In this document: piece after piece, positions 1-13,151 of the stretch
Layout of the letters: every line of letters begins with the position of its first letter
How positions within the stretch are numbered: position 1 is the stretch's first letter
Source: Adiantum capillus-veneris
Taxonomy: Eukaryota > Streptophyta > Polypodiopsida > Polypodiales > Pteridaceae
Direction of reading: 5' to 3'
Length of the DNA stretch: 64,000 bases
Assembly (NCBI GenBank): GCA_014529385.2
Contig: CM043964.1
Coordinates: 134,080,420 to 134,144,419, forward strand
Translations under genes and position numbers: made by a program
The notes under the pieces: generated by a model
Seen by the model: the letters and a program-made list of their open reading frames with translations, nothing else
Told to the model about the DNA's origin: nothing
The model's database searches: none

Positions 1-239
1 ACACGAGATTGAACATTCAATTTGCAGTCTCACAGGTCAGCAAATTCATGCATAGCCTAGGGTCTAAGCATTGACAGGCTGTCAAGAGGATTTTTTGCTA
101 CTTGAATGGCACTTTATATCTTGGCTTGCTTTATCCAAAGGGGGGATCATTGCCACTAGATTTACAAGCTTTTTTGGACTGAGATTCGGCTAGTTTTTTT
201 GACACGGGAGTGTCCACAATTTTTTTTCATGCTCGATAG

Positions 240-770
240 TTCATGCATATCATGGTTGAGCAAGAAGCAACATACTATGGCCACTTCTAGTTGTGAGTCT
301 GATTACAGGGCAGTCTTCAAAGCTACGGTTGAGAATGTATGGCTCAATGGATGATTTGGGTGTTGGACACGACACTGCAAACACGATCTACACTGATAAT
401 CAAAGTGCATTGGCAGTTGCAAGAAACCCAATTTTTCATGCTCGCACAAAGCACATTGAGGTGCATTACCACTATGTCGGGGAGAGGCTCTTAGTAGGAG
501 ATATTCATGCATATCATGGGAGAGCAATAAGCAACATACTATGGCCACTTCTAGTTGTGAGTCTGATTACAGGGCAGTCTTCAAAGCTACGGTTGAGTGT
601 GTATGGCTCAGATGCCTTATGGTTGATTTAGGTGTTGGATAGGACACTGCCAACACGATCTACACTGATAGTCAAAGTGCATTGGCAGTTGCAAGAAACC
701 CAATTTTTCATGCTCGCACAAAGCACATTGAGGTGCATTACCACTATGTTGGGGAGAGGCTCTTAGTAGG
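240..770. repeat. 264-bp tandem duplication inside B1 RNase H
   Basis: Two head-to-tail copies, about 240-503 and 504-770. Both start with ttcatgcatatcatgg and both contain gcaacatactatggcc and the coding segment up to ggggagaggctcttagtagg. The copies differ by scattered substitutions, so the duplication is not recent. It may predate C1, since only the second copy abuts the C1 insertion point. Confidence 0.85.
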
Positions 771-772
771 AG

Positions 773-777
773 AGATT
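773..777. repeat. Target site duplication of C1, left copy (agatt)
   Basis: The agatt directly left of the LTR matches agatt at 6290-6294 directly right of the other LTR. Confidence 0.9.
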
Positions 778-861
778 TGTTAGGAAATAAGACGTAGCTA
801 AATAGATAATTGAGTAGATTACTTTATGGAGAGAGACAGATTTACATACACGAGATTATAG

Positions 862-916
<55 letters not shown>

Positions 917-1562
917 CAAGATATACGTGGTTCACCCAATGTGGGCTACGTCCACGGGAAAGCAGCCACTCAATGGCTTTAGTACTTCAAAACAAGAAGT
1001 AGTTTACAAAGGGGTTATACCCTTAATGGAGCTCCCGCCTTGCGTCACTCTCACCACCTCACACTCACCTTGTTGCATCAACTTCACACTATGAAATGTG
1101 TGTAGAAATGGCCTCCTTTTATAGGCCAAAAGGGCTGCCCTCTCTTATGAGAGGCAGCCATGTGTAGCCGCCCTTGTGTGAATAAGTCCAAATCGGACCC
1201 TCCAATCCGCCCATGTGTGGCCGCCCTTGTGTAGACAAATCCGCTTTTGAATTCGGCCACCGGCCATTGAATTCGGCCACCGGCCACTGGCCATTGACTA
1301 CTGACCAACCGATCGCTTTTCGGCCGCCGTCCGGCTATAATATTCCGGCGAAAAGGAATATTCCGACGAGGCAAAAAAAAAGTCTCGGGGGCCTCCGCCC
1401 CTGAGGCCCCTAAAGTTGCCCCCGATTCTTGGCCGTGAAAATTTTGGTTTCCGGTGAGTGATTTTCCTTCACGCACGATGGCTTCTCCTCATAATGGGGG
1501 CCTTACAAATGTGCTTTTAACACAGAAAATTACAAGGGATAAATCAGGCTCCATACTTTTCA
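778..1562 (-). repeat. 3' LTR of C1
   Basis: On the plus strand it begins tgttaggaaataagacg and ends ccatacttttca, so on the element's strand it is TG...CA. It holds a (GA) tract at about 865-912 and a GC-rich block at about 1255-1415 built on ccggccattgaattcggcc-like units. A segment of roughly 95 bp at about 1323-1418 is absent from the partner LTR at 5577-6289. Confidence 0.93.
865..912. repeat. (GA)n microsatellite in C1 3' LTR
   Basis: About 24 GA units, at the same LTR position as the tract at 5664-5703 (about 20 units). The LTRs were identical at insertion, so the lengths diverged afterwards. Confidence 0.95.
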
Positions 1563-1574
1563 ATCTCCCACTTG
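1563..1574 (-). other. Polypurine tract of C1
   Basis: Minus-strand ccaagtgggagat lies directly before the TG of the 3' LTR, where the plus-strand primer for LTR retrotransposons is expected. Confidence 0.7.
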
Positions 1575-1622
1575 GAGACTGATCTCCAAACCAAACCTAT
1601 GACTGCTTTCCATCCTGGCTTC

Positions 1623-4600
1623 TTATCCTTGAATGCCGATTGAAGATGAGCAAAAGCTCAACTTCTCCTTGTTGACCACCTTTGTAAACATGTCTGCAGG
1701 ATTTTCACTTGTATGCACCTTTCCTAGCTTTAGCTGTCCCTCTTCCAAAAGAGTGCGTATGAAGTGATATCTCACCTCAATGTGCTTTGTCCTTGAATGA
1801 AAGGCTGAGTTCTTCGCAAGATGGATAGCGCTTTGGCTATCACTGTACAAGACACAATTGTCTTGTTTGAATCCAAGCTCTTCTAAGAATCTGTGAAGCC
1901 ACATAATTTCTTTGCTTGCCTCTGTCATTGCTACATACTCTGCTTCCGTGGTAGAAAGTGAGACCACTTTCTGCAGCTTTGAAGCCCAACTTACTGCTGT
2001 GCCTCCAACCGTGAACACATAGCCAGTAGTGCTCCTTCGAGTATCTTTGTCACCTGCCATATCTGCATCAGCATACCCTTCTAGAAAAATATCAATTCCT
2101 CCAAAATACAAAGCATTTGTTGTTGTCCCTTTTAGATACCTAAGTATCAACTTCACAGCTTGCCAGTGTTCTTTACCTGGGTTGTCCATGAACCTACTTA
2201 CAACTCCCACTGCATGTGCAATGTCTGACCTCGTCCAGACCATAGCATACATAAGAGATCCTACCGCTGCAGCATATGGAACTTTAGACATATAGGCTAT
2301 TTCCTCTTGTGTCTTTGGACACATATCCTTCGTTAGTTTAAAGTGACCAACCAAAGGTGTAGAAACTGGTTTTGCATTTTGCATTGCAAACCTTTCTAGT
2401 ACCTTCTTGATGTAATCCTCTTGAGATAGCTTTATTGTCTTCTTCATCATGTCCCTTGATATTTTCATACAAGGTATCCTCTTTGCAACACCTAAATCTT
2501 TCATTGAAAAAGATTTAGACAACTCCTCTTTTAGGTCTTTGATGTCCTGCATGTTAGCACTTGCAGTCAACATGTCATCAACATATAACATTAGGATGAT
2601 GAATTTCCCATCTCCCAAACCCTTTGTGTAGACGCAGTGATCCGAGTTGCATCTTGTGAATCCATGATCCAACATCCATCGATCAAACTTCAAGTACCAT
2701 TGTCTTGATGCTTGCTTTAAACCATACAAGCTCTTCTTTAATCTGCAAACCATTTTCTCCTTACCTTTTACTTCATACCCCTTTGGTTGAAGCATGTAGA
2801 TTTCCTCCTCTAAGTCACCGTGAGGGAATGCCGTATTTACATCCATTTGCTCGAGATTTAGATCATGAGCAGCCACAAGGCTTAAGACAAGCCTAATTGA
2901 GTTCATTTTTACAACAGGATAAAATATTTCATTGAAGTCAATACCTTTCTTTTGAGAAAAACCTTTTACCACAAGCCTAGACTTGTACCTTTTCTTCCTA
3001 CCTTCTTCTTCCTTCACCTTGTACACCCATTTGTTTTGAAGTGCCCGCTTACCTTTAGGCAACTCAACCAACTCCCATGTTTGGGTGCGATGTAGTGAGT
3101 CCATCTCCACTTGCATGCTCTTCGTCCATTCTTCTTTGGATTCATGTTGCATAGCTTCTTCATATGATTCCGGCTCTCCAGAATCTGAGATCAAGAGATG
3201 GTTGAAGGAAGGAACAAACCTTTCTGGAGGTCTACTTGCTCTTGTAGATCTTCGGGGAATAGGTTGAGGCTCCTCATTTGGTTGACGTTGTTGCACATTG
3301 TCACCATTTGCAGTCCTTGAGTCTACACCGTCCTCAAGCTCCATGTACTCATCACCTGTTTCTTTTGTTTGTTTTCTTTCCAAGTAATCTTTGTACATAT
3401 TTTGTTCATTAAAAATTACATCCCTACTCCTTAAGATTTTACCATCTTCAGGATTCCATCGGCGATACCCAAAGTCACCTTCTCCATAGCCAATGAAGAA
3501 ACACTTTTTGGACTTTGCATCTAGCTTTGATCTTAGGCTTCTATCTATGTGCATGAAAGCCTCACACCCAAACACTTTGAGAAATGCATAATTCACCGGT
3601 TTACCTGTCCATGCCTCTTCTGGAACTCCCCCATCCAATGCCGTTGAGGGTGACCGATTGATTAAGTACACAGACGTACTTACAGCTTCCGCCCAAAACT
3701 CAAGCGGTAGGCCTGCATGTAGCCGCATGCTTCGTGCTCGCTCCATGATTGTCCTGTTCATCCTTTCCGAAATCCCATTTTGTTGAGGTGTTCTTGGGGT
3801 TGTCCTTTGCCTCCGAATACCATTGCTAGCTCAAAAGCTTTCAAAAGCTTGGCTACAATATTCGCCTCCATTGTCGGATCTGAGGCATTTAACCTTGGTA
3901 CCTGTTTCATTCTCCACAAAGGCTTTCCACCTTTAAAATATGGAAAATACATCGGACTTATTCTTCATGACATAAACCCATGTTCTTCTAGTCGCATCAT
4001 CTATGAATGTTACATAATACAATGAGCCACCAAGTGATGGTGTACTTGCAGGACCCCAAACATCAGAATGAACCAACTCAAGGTTTTTATTTTTTCTTTC
4101 ATTTCCTGATTTTTGAAATTTCACCCTCTTTTGTTTACCATAAACACAATCTTCACAGAACTCTAAGTCCACTTCTTTCAAACCTGGTAGAAGCTTCTTT
4201 GTTTGAAGGATTTGCATTCCTTTGGCACTCATATGCCCAAGCCGGTAGTGCCACACCGCACTGTCAACTTCTGTAGTTGCTGCACAAGCTGAACGTTGCG
4301 TGCTAATATTACACAAGTAAAGTGTACCGACCTTTTCTCCCTTGGCAACCACCAAAGATCCCTTTGAGATCTTCCACCGTTTGTTTCCGAATGCAATGTT
4401 GTGACCTTCATCGTCCAATTGTCCTGTAGAGATCAAATTTTTGCAAAGAGAAGGAACATGCCTAACATCTTTAAGCTTCCATTCATTTCCGTTAGCAGTT
4501 TTGATAGAAACTGTACCTTTGCCGACAATATCACAAGCTTCATCATCTCCCAAGTATACATACCCAAAATTACCTTTGGTGTAGTCTTGGAAATGTTGCT

Positions 4601-5503
4601 TGTGTGGTGTCGCATGGAATGAAGCCCCGGAATCTACTATCCAGGAATTAGACACATTGTTTAATGAGATAATTAGAGCATCTTGCTCTACCTTACCTGC
4701 CACATTGGCCTCCGATGTTGGCTTGTTGTCTTGAGACTCTGTCTCCTTCTTCTTCTTGGACCAGCAATCCTTCTTGACGTGGCCCTTCTTGCCGCAGTTC
4801 CAACATTCAAGAACTGACTTTGTGCGTGACTTGCTCCGTCTTGAGTGATCACGACCCTTTTGGTTTTTGAACCTCTCCTTGGGCCTTCCTCTTGTTTCCA
4901 CTGACAGTGCAGCACTTGATGATTCTCCTGTGCTTCTCCTTTGTATTTCCTCGCTTAGGAGAACACCCACAACATCATCAAACTTAAGAGTATTTGTGCC
5001 AGAAATAGAATTACTTACAGCCATCACAAGGCTGTCCCAACTATCCGGTAGAGATGATAGTATAAGGAGAGCTCGCACTTCATCAGCAAAATTGATTTTC
5101 ATCGATCGAAGTTGACTTATGTTTGTGTTAAAGTCATTTAGGTGTTCTGCAACTGAACCATTCTCTGCCATCTTTAGATTGAACAAGCGCTTCATAAGAA
5201 ATACCTTATTGGATGCCGATGGTTTCTCATAGAAGTCGTCAAGTGACTTCATCAAGTCCTCCGTGGTCTTCATCTCCGAAACATTGAAGGCCACCGTTGA
5301 CGCCAAGCTTAACCGGATTGTTCCTAGTGCCTTTCGATCAAGGACAATCCATGCTTCATTTGCCATTGTTGTGGGCTTCTTCGCAAGACCGCCTAGTGGC
5401 AAATAGAGGTCCTTCTGGTAGAGATAGTCTTCAATCTGCATCTTCCAATGTTGGTAGTTTTTCCGTTGAACTTCTCAATCTTGAGCTTCCCTTCCTCCGC
5501 CAT
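1623..5503 (-). pseudogene. C1 gag-pol polyprotein, broken
   Basis: Copia gag-protease-integrase-RT-RNase H on one strand. The likely gag start is the ATG at 5501-5503. A one-base loss in an A-run near 5458 shifts the frame, and the long frame starts again at 5441. Counting from that Met: zinc knuckle CWNCGKKGHVKKDC at 213-226, protease VDSGA at 269-273, GAG-pre-integrase HYRLGH near 398-403, and the first integrase Asp at 460 (HSDVWGP). In-frame TAA (3933-3935) and TGA (3831-3833) then interrupt the integrase core. The second Asp and the Glu survive with 35 residues between them. RT (LYVDDM) and RNase H (YADADMAG, STTEAEY) follow in the same frame to the stop at 1623. Without the three lesions it would be a normal-length copia polyprotein. 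Confidence 0.93.
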
Positions 5504-5562
5504 AACTCCCACTCAATTCAAGGAATCCTTTCCTTGAGATAATTTAGCTACGAGCAAACCTT

Positions 5563-5574
5563 GCTCTGATACCA
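5563..5574 (-). other. Primer binding site (tRNA-iMet) of C1
   Basis: The minus strand reads TGGTATCAGAGC, the standard complement of the plant initiator-Met tRNA 3' end. It lies two bases inside the 5' LTR, as in most plant copia elements. Confidence 0.93.
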
Positions 5575-5576
5575 GT

Positions 5577-5660
5577 TGTTAGGAAATAAGACGTAGCTAA
5601 ATAGATAATTGAGTAGATTACTTAATGGAGAGAGACAGATTTACATACACGAGATTATAG

Positions 5661-5707
<47 letters not shown>

Positions 5708-6289
5708 CACGATTTACGTGGTTCACCCAATGTGGGCTACGTCCACGGGAAAGCAGCCACTCAATGGCTTTAGTACTTCAAAACAAGAAGTAGTTTACAA
5801 AGGGGTTATACCCTTAATGGAGCTCCCGCCTTGCTTCACTCTCACCACCTCACACTCACCTTGTTGCATCAACTTCACACTATGAAATGTGTGTAGAAAT
5901 GGCTTCCTTTTATAGGCCAAAAGGGCTGCCCTCTCTTATGAGAGGTAGCCATGTGTAGCCGCCCTTGTGCGAATAAGTCCAAATCGGACCCTCCAATCCG
6001 CCCATGTGTGGCCGCCCTTGTGTAGACAAATCCGCTTTTGAATTCGGCCACCGGCCATTGAATTCGGCCACCAGCCACCGGCCATTGACTTCTTCCGACC
6101 ACCGGCCACCGGCCATTGACTACCGGCCAACCGACCGCTTTCCGGCCCCCGATTCTTGGCCGTGAAAATTTTGGTTTCCGGTGAGTGACTTTCCTTCACG
6201 CATGATGGCTTCTCCTCATAATGGGGGCCTTACAAATGTGCTTTTACCACAGAAAATTATAAGGGGTAAATCAGGCTCCATACTTATCA
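5577..6289 (-). repeat. 5' LTR of C1
   Basis: Partner of 778-1562: begins tgttaggaaataagacg and ends tacttatca on the plus strand. It has a (GA) tract at 5664-5703 and an extra ccaccggccaccggccattg-type unit near 6075-6120, and lacks the roughly 95-bp segment of the other LTR. Confidence 0.93.
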
Positions 6290-6294
6290 AGATT
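6290..6294. repeat. Target site duplication of C1, right copy (agatt)
   Basis: Matches 773-777 exactly. Confidence 0.9.
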
Positions 6295-6488
6295 AGCTTG
6301 GCTTATGTGCAAACACAGGACAACCTTGCAGGTCTTTACACAAAGGCATTATCTCGTGAGAAGTTTGAAGCTTTTTGCAAAGCTTTGGGCTTACTCTACT
6401 TTGTGGACTATTCATGTCCTCAGGGCATGGCAACTCCCTATACTCTTTGTGCTAGCTCTCGTTCACCACATCATTCCCATGGGGGATT
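6295..6488 (+). pseudogene. B1 copia RNase H C-terminus, right part
   Basis: Continues the frame cut at 777: SLAYVQTQDNLAGLYTKALS, then EKFEAFCKALGLL, the usual end of a copia polyprotein. A purine-rich stretch (catgggggatt, ending about 6488) directly precedes the LTR and would be the polypurine tract. Confidence 0.88.
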
Positions 6489-6718
6489 TGTTACCATCTA
6501 CATGTGGTAGTGATGTGTGTGAACACACTTAGGACCGCCGGGGCATTTTTTCCCTTACTAAGAGGTTCCCCCCCCGTGCATTGTATATATGCCCATCACT
6601 CTAGGGATATCTTATCTTTCCATTGCACACTAAGTAATACACTCTTTGTTGTGTGCCTTGAGCTTCCTTCATCTTCTCCAAGTTGTGTGTGTTTTCTTGA
6701 AACCCTAATTCTCCAACA
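6489..6718 (+). repeat. 3' LTR of copia family B (B1)
   Basis: Begins tgttaccatctacatgtgg and ends ttctccaaca (TG...CA, 230 bp). A TATA-like gtatatatgc lies near 6584-6594. Same family as 25722-25946, 35594-35819 (reverse) and 60409-60523. The shared core includes ggaccgccggggcatttttt. Confidence 0.9.
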
Positions 6719-6833
6719 CTAACCTTGACTGTGTTGGCAATTCTTCTACTTGATAGAACTTCACATATCTTTTCAGCCTTAATGCTACTTTTCATACAGA
6801 TTCACCTTCTTTTCTATTTGAATTATGTTTATT

Positions 6834-7577
6834 TTAGACGATGTTATGAGCTATCACTCTTTGAGAGAATTCCTCGATAAAATCATCAAACACCTCCTCA
6901 ATCAACTCGAAATCCCTACGTTCTATGGAATCAAGCCAAGTGGCAGCATCCTCTTCTAGAGTTAGTCCAAATCTTGTAAATTGCATTGAAAAACTTAGGA
7001 CTTCCTCAGCTCTGATTACATGCACAAAGGCTGCCACACAATATCTGGGATCTTTGTTTTTGGAATATTTCTTGTTTACCCACTTTTGTACCTAGGATGG
7101 TTAGATCCTACTGTGATCCATAAACCTAAGTATAAGGTTGCCCAATCCTCCTTGATGATCTCTTTTTGGTCTTGGTTGCGGTAAGGGTTCCACTCCTAGA
7201 GGCTCTCCTAATCCATAATTCTTGGCTGGTCTCGTAGGTGGATGTTCCTCTCTTTGGTCCCTTTCTACTCGTTCTCATTCTTGATGTGGCGCTTTTGTCC
7301 TTGTCAAATTAATGTTCTTGTTCTACTCTCATGTTGGTACTATTGATAGAGTGTTGGTATGGGTGGTGCTCCTAGCCCTAACATGGATTAATAACCACCT
7401 CTGTTTGTGTTCTTTTCTATTGTTGCATACTACTAGAGCGATGCTTGCAATGATGGCGGTGTTGCCTACTGGTCTTGAGGGTTGGGCAATGGTTGTTTCT
7501 TTGTATGTGATGTGGCTAACATTTAGTCTCCCTACTACTTTCTTTGAGGGGTCAAGATTGTGACTAGCAACACCCAA
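6834..7577 (-). pseudogene. Retrotransposon gag-like remnant
   Basis: One minus-strand frame spans this interval with a few in-frame stops. The C-terminal part contains FGLTLEEDAATWLDSIERRD and a Glu/Phe-rich helix, resembling the core of Ty3/gypsy gag (small hydrophobic, then A.WLD...SIE, then F...F). The upstream part has a Pro/Arg-rich stretch. No zinc knuckle or pol follows. The assignment rests on pattern, not on a diagnostic motif. It could belong to the T element type or to another gypsy lineage. Confidence 0.5.
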
Positions 7578-7945
7578 TGAACTTTTACCTTACTTGTTGT
7601 GCCTCTCTTGTGTGCATCCATTGCTACATATACAGTCTCACTACTCAAGCTTGCCTACATTCCGATTACCGCCATGGACAATCCTACATACCTCAACACC
7701 ACTGGGTGGCAGTAGCACCTTATAGGAGCCTAAAATACAAATTTCCATGAAGAGGAGATAGACCAAGCATGACCAAATAATTTGCTAGCTAGCTTTTTTT
7801 ATCAACATGAGACTGATGCGGCTTGTTTATTGCAAACATCTCTCATCTCCAACCGGCTTCTCGACTCTCCACTTAGCTTGACAGGTCTCTTGACTCTCCA
7901 CTTAGCATTGACTCTCCATTCATCAACAAATTGCTTTGTAGGTTT

Positions 7946-7946
<1 letters not shown>
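7578..7946. other. No recognisable feature
   Basis: Mixed-composition sequence with no coding pattern, LTR end or repeat that I can place. Confidence 0.5.

Positions 7947-8000
<54 letters not shown>
7947..8000. repeat. (CT)27 microsatellite
   Basis: Uninterrupted CT run followed by a short C-run. Confidence 0.97.
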
Positions 8001-8003
<3 letters not shown>

Positions 8004-8019
8004 CCCCCCATTCAAGAAA

Positions 8020-8245
8020 TATCTTGTGCTTGGCAATGCTTTTTGTAGATATGTATCTCAATAGATATGAGAGAATCCATAATGATATTGCTAGTTGTGG
8101 GTTGTTTAGTTGCCATGGCTCGCACCTTGAGGGAATGTCGCCTCATGCAAAACCTTCACATGGGTGAGAGATTTCATGATGAGATTAGTAATTCGAGGAC
8201 ATTTGTAGAAATATGTTGTTCTTGGCAAATTTTTGGTGGACTTCT
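8020..8245 (+). pseudogene. PPR protein fragment (degenerate)
   Basis: Two pieces in different frames resemble land-plant PPR proteins of the E/DYW type: ILCLAMLFVDMYLN (compare the NIVLGNALVDMY pattern) at about 8024-8063, and TLRECRLMQNLHMGERFHDEI at about 8117-8190. A second copy of this latter block is at about 21338-21405. Too short and frame-broken to function. Confidence 0.65.
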
Positions 8246-8587
8246 ATGGCAATTTCTGTAGTCACTTTTATAAAGCATCTCCAACTATTGCAAAGGGATG
8301 GATCGAAACGTTCAAGAAAGTTTAGAGATATTAGGGATTGCCTAGTTAATAGAAATTTGTCTAATTAAAGAGTTAACAAAGCTTGTGAAACTGCAAAGAT
8401 CATGAGATCTTAAGGACGTAAAAAACTAAGGGTGAAATAGTTGTTTCTTGCATGTTGGATGAGGTCACAACAACAAAAAATACACGGGTAAAATGGTCAC
8501 CTATGCTCCTCTCACCAACCAAGACATCAAGCCTAACTTGTTGACAACAATCTCCATCATCTCATGATTCTTGTCTTTTTGCCATAT
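8246..8587. other. No recognisable feature
   Basis: AT-rich sequence without coding pattern or repeat structure that I can identify. Confidence 0.5.
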
Positions 8588-8790
8588 GAGGAGCAAACCT
8601 TGTTACAAGCAACTATAGGCATTTCTCATGTTGACTCAGATGGAAAACAAGGAATTTGAGGAGAAAACCTTGTTGCAAGAAACTATAGGCATTTCTCATG
8701 TTGACTCAGATGGAAAAAGGGAAGTTGAGGAGAAAACCTTGTACCAAGCAACTATAGGCATTTCTCATGTTTACTGGAAAATAGGGAATT
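8588..8790 (+). repeat. About 70-bp minisatellite, three copies
   Basis: The phrase aaaccttgttacaagcaact and variants recurs at 8595, 8665 and 8734 (periods 70 and 69), each followed by ataggcatttctcatgtt. From 8628 the plus strand is open for about 75 codons and encodes a 23-residue repeat containing TLLQETIGISHV. The open frame is more likely a by-product of the repeat than a gene. Confidence 0.85.
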
Positions 8791-9280
8791 TGAGCTCTCA
8801 TTGCCATATTGCAATGGTTTTTTATTGCTCCCTTGATCTAGTTATTTTTGCTTAAGCTACTCTTATTATCGGCATCAATATTACAAGAGGCCCCATGATA
8901 CTACTCATTGCCTTAAGGTGTATGAGGAATCTTGGAAATGACCTATGAATGCTATGCTATCATTGCTTAGCTAGCTGACATAAATGCATGCACCCCTGAT
9001 GAAGAAGAGATGTGGCATGCAGATCTTGAAGCATAAACATAATTGACCATAAGCAAGAACATTGATTGTTGATATTGATAGCTTAGCCCTTATTTTGAGG
9101 CACAAAAATGCACGAGGGAATACTTTTTGGTGAGTGCTTTTTTAGAATCAAGCAAGCAGATTCCAAAATAGATTCTCTTTTTCTCAACCATGTTGGGTGG
9201 CTCCAACATTGTTTATGTATGTATCTTCCTATGTTGCTCCCTTGTTCCCTTGGCACTTCTTCCCTTAGCACTTTGTAACC
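8791..9280. other. No recognisable feature
   Basis: No coding pattern, LTR or repeat recognised. Confidence 0.5.
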
Positions 9281-9453
9281 TCTGTGTGTGTGTGTGTGTG
9301 TGTGTATCTATCTATCTCGATCTCTTTGTCTTTGGATCTCTTCCTCTTTCATTCCATGTCTCTTCCTCTTTTCCTCCTTCATTTTCTTGGCACCTCTCCC
9401 CTTAGCACTTTGTAACTCTGTGTGTGTGTGTGTGTGCTTACTTACCCTTAAGG

Positions 9454-9515
<62 letters not shown>

Positions 9516-9584
9516 CCTTGAATAAACAAAATGCAAACCACTACCCTTTGTTTCTTTTAAGCCATTGCAATTTATTTCCTGCAT

Positions 9585-9648
<64 letters not shown>

Positions 9649-9660
9649 CCCCCCCCCCCC
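9281..9660. repeat. Microsatellite cluster (GT, CT and C tracts)
   Basis: (GT)n at about 9281-9305 and 9419-9436, (CT)n at about 9457-9513 and 9586-9645, then a C-run to 9660. The two GT tracts are each preceded by ccttagcactttgtaac, so a roughly 135-bp unit is partly duplicated. Confidence 0.93.
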
Positions 9661-10194
9661 GCGCCCCTTATTAATGTTGAGAATATCACAAAGATTAAGA
9701 TGCTCTCTTTGGGGTCTCTCTTTATCTACCTCTAGAGATCCCCCTCCCTTCCAACATTACTAGAAAAACCTTTATACAAAAACACAAATGAAGAATCCTT
9801 TTTGTGGCTAATATTTTAACTGTCTTCTTTCGTTTTGGTGTATTAAACAATAACAAAGAATCACATGAATATCTGAGTATAATACTATCTCTTTCTAAAA
9901 GTTATATTTTGTGTTGATTGAAGACCATGAACCAACAAAAGCAATGAACTATCATGACGATTTCATGCTATAATTTTATGGCGTCAGTATTACAGTATCA
10001 AGGATTGTGGTTAACAATAAATACATGATGATAATACTCTCTCTCTCTCTCTCTCTCTCTAGAGAGGCATCCATAGTTGACCATGAAGAGAGAGAATTGA
10101 TGAGCAAGAGAAAATTTCATTACAATCAAAACATTTTGCAACAACCTCAACAGTGGGGAGGTGGATGATGGTAAGGAAACGATGGAAACATTCG
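9661..10194. other. No gene seen; short (CT) tract
   Basis: AT-rich sequence with a (CT)12 run at about 10037-10060. No coding signal recognised. Confidence 0.5.
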
Positions 10195-10684
10195 TTATGG
10201 AATGCCATATGGTCGTTGGTATGGGATAAAAATTTTGTACTTATGCAAAAAAGGAAAAGGGAGAGCACCCATTGTTGGAGACGAGAAGGGACGCCTAGCC
10301 ATGTGGTACTGAGATGCGAGCATAGGATCCAATGGGACATTGGATGGCATGGTGGATGTGGAGTGTGTGGGACTCATGGCACGACTGCTAGTAGGAAATA
10401 TGGGTGGATGGATGTATAGTTGTAGAACCCAATGTGGCTGCATTATTGTTGTTGCATAGCAAAAAACCTCGTCAATATGAGATTTTTGCCTCAAAGTAGG
10501 GTAGGCGGATTGGATTCCCATCATTGTCTATGGGATATGGTTGTGTCCCAACAAAAGGATTTCTCTCCTTGAGCATGTCCTCCTCTACTTTGAAACCACC
10601 GGCATTGGCAACAATGTCACCATCTTCTCGATCATAGTGAGGATGCTCATTGCTATTGCTATTAGCTCGAATAAACACGCTCAC
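10195..10684 (-). other. Two short unrecognised minus-strand open frames
   Basis: Frames of 70 codons (10684-10472) and 109 codons (10524-10195) overlap in different phases. The first contains Asn/Asp-rich GTQPYPIDNDGNPIRLPYFE; the second is Ser/Pro/Met-rich. Composition is protein-like, but I recognise no family and see no start context or splice sites. They may be a broken exon or chance. Confidence 0.25.
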
Positions 10685-10696
10685 TATGATGTAGAG

Positions 10697-13151
<2,455 letters not shown>

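Larger units (their letters stand above)
1..777 (+). pseudogene. Ty1/copia pol remnant (RT end plus RNase H), element B1, left part
   Basis: Reading the plus strand from base 1 gives the end of a copia reverse transcriptase (FAVSQVSKFMH, then AVKRIF and LNGTLYLGLLYPKG), with a TGA where copia proteins usually have Trp. RNase H sequence follows, recognisable by YTDNQSALAVARNPIFHART and HIEVHYHYV. The frame is broken several times and part of RNase H is present twice. The same family recurs at 25979-26576 (B2). The piece stops exactly where the LTR of C1 begins and resumes at 6295, so C1 is inserted in it. Its 5' part lies outside the window. Confidence 0.85.
778..6289 (-). mobile_element. Nearly full-length Ty1/copia element C1
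   Basis: A complete copia structure on the minus strand: 5' LTR at 5577-6289, primer site at 5563-5574, gag-pol at 5503-1623, purine tract near 1563-1572 and 3' LTR at 778-1562. Five bases, agatt, flank both ends (773-777 and 6290-6294), the target duplication expected for copia integrase. The flanks join into one RNase H reading frame of the older element B1, which confirms the boundaries. The coding region has one frameshift and two in-frame stops, so this copy is not autonomous. LTR length difference comes from the GA tract and from indels in a GC-rich block. Confidence 0.95.

Noticed and set aside
3758-3952. Frameshift pair in C1 integrase
   Set aside because: The open frame here is off-frame. 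The flanking long frames are in the same phase and are separated only by two in-frame stop codons.
6834-7577. Host gene on the minus strand
   Set aside because: Gag-like core and several in-frame stops; better explained as a retroelement remnant.
7802-8011. Open frames of Arg-Glu or Leu-Ser repeats
   Set aside because: Created by GA/CT microsatellites; the same artefact occurs near 9438-9763, 10751-11206, 49119-49347, 58417-58782 and 59576-59912.
8588-8790. CRISPR-like array
   Set aside because: Three direct tandem units without distinct spacers, in a eukaryotic repeat landscape.
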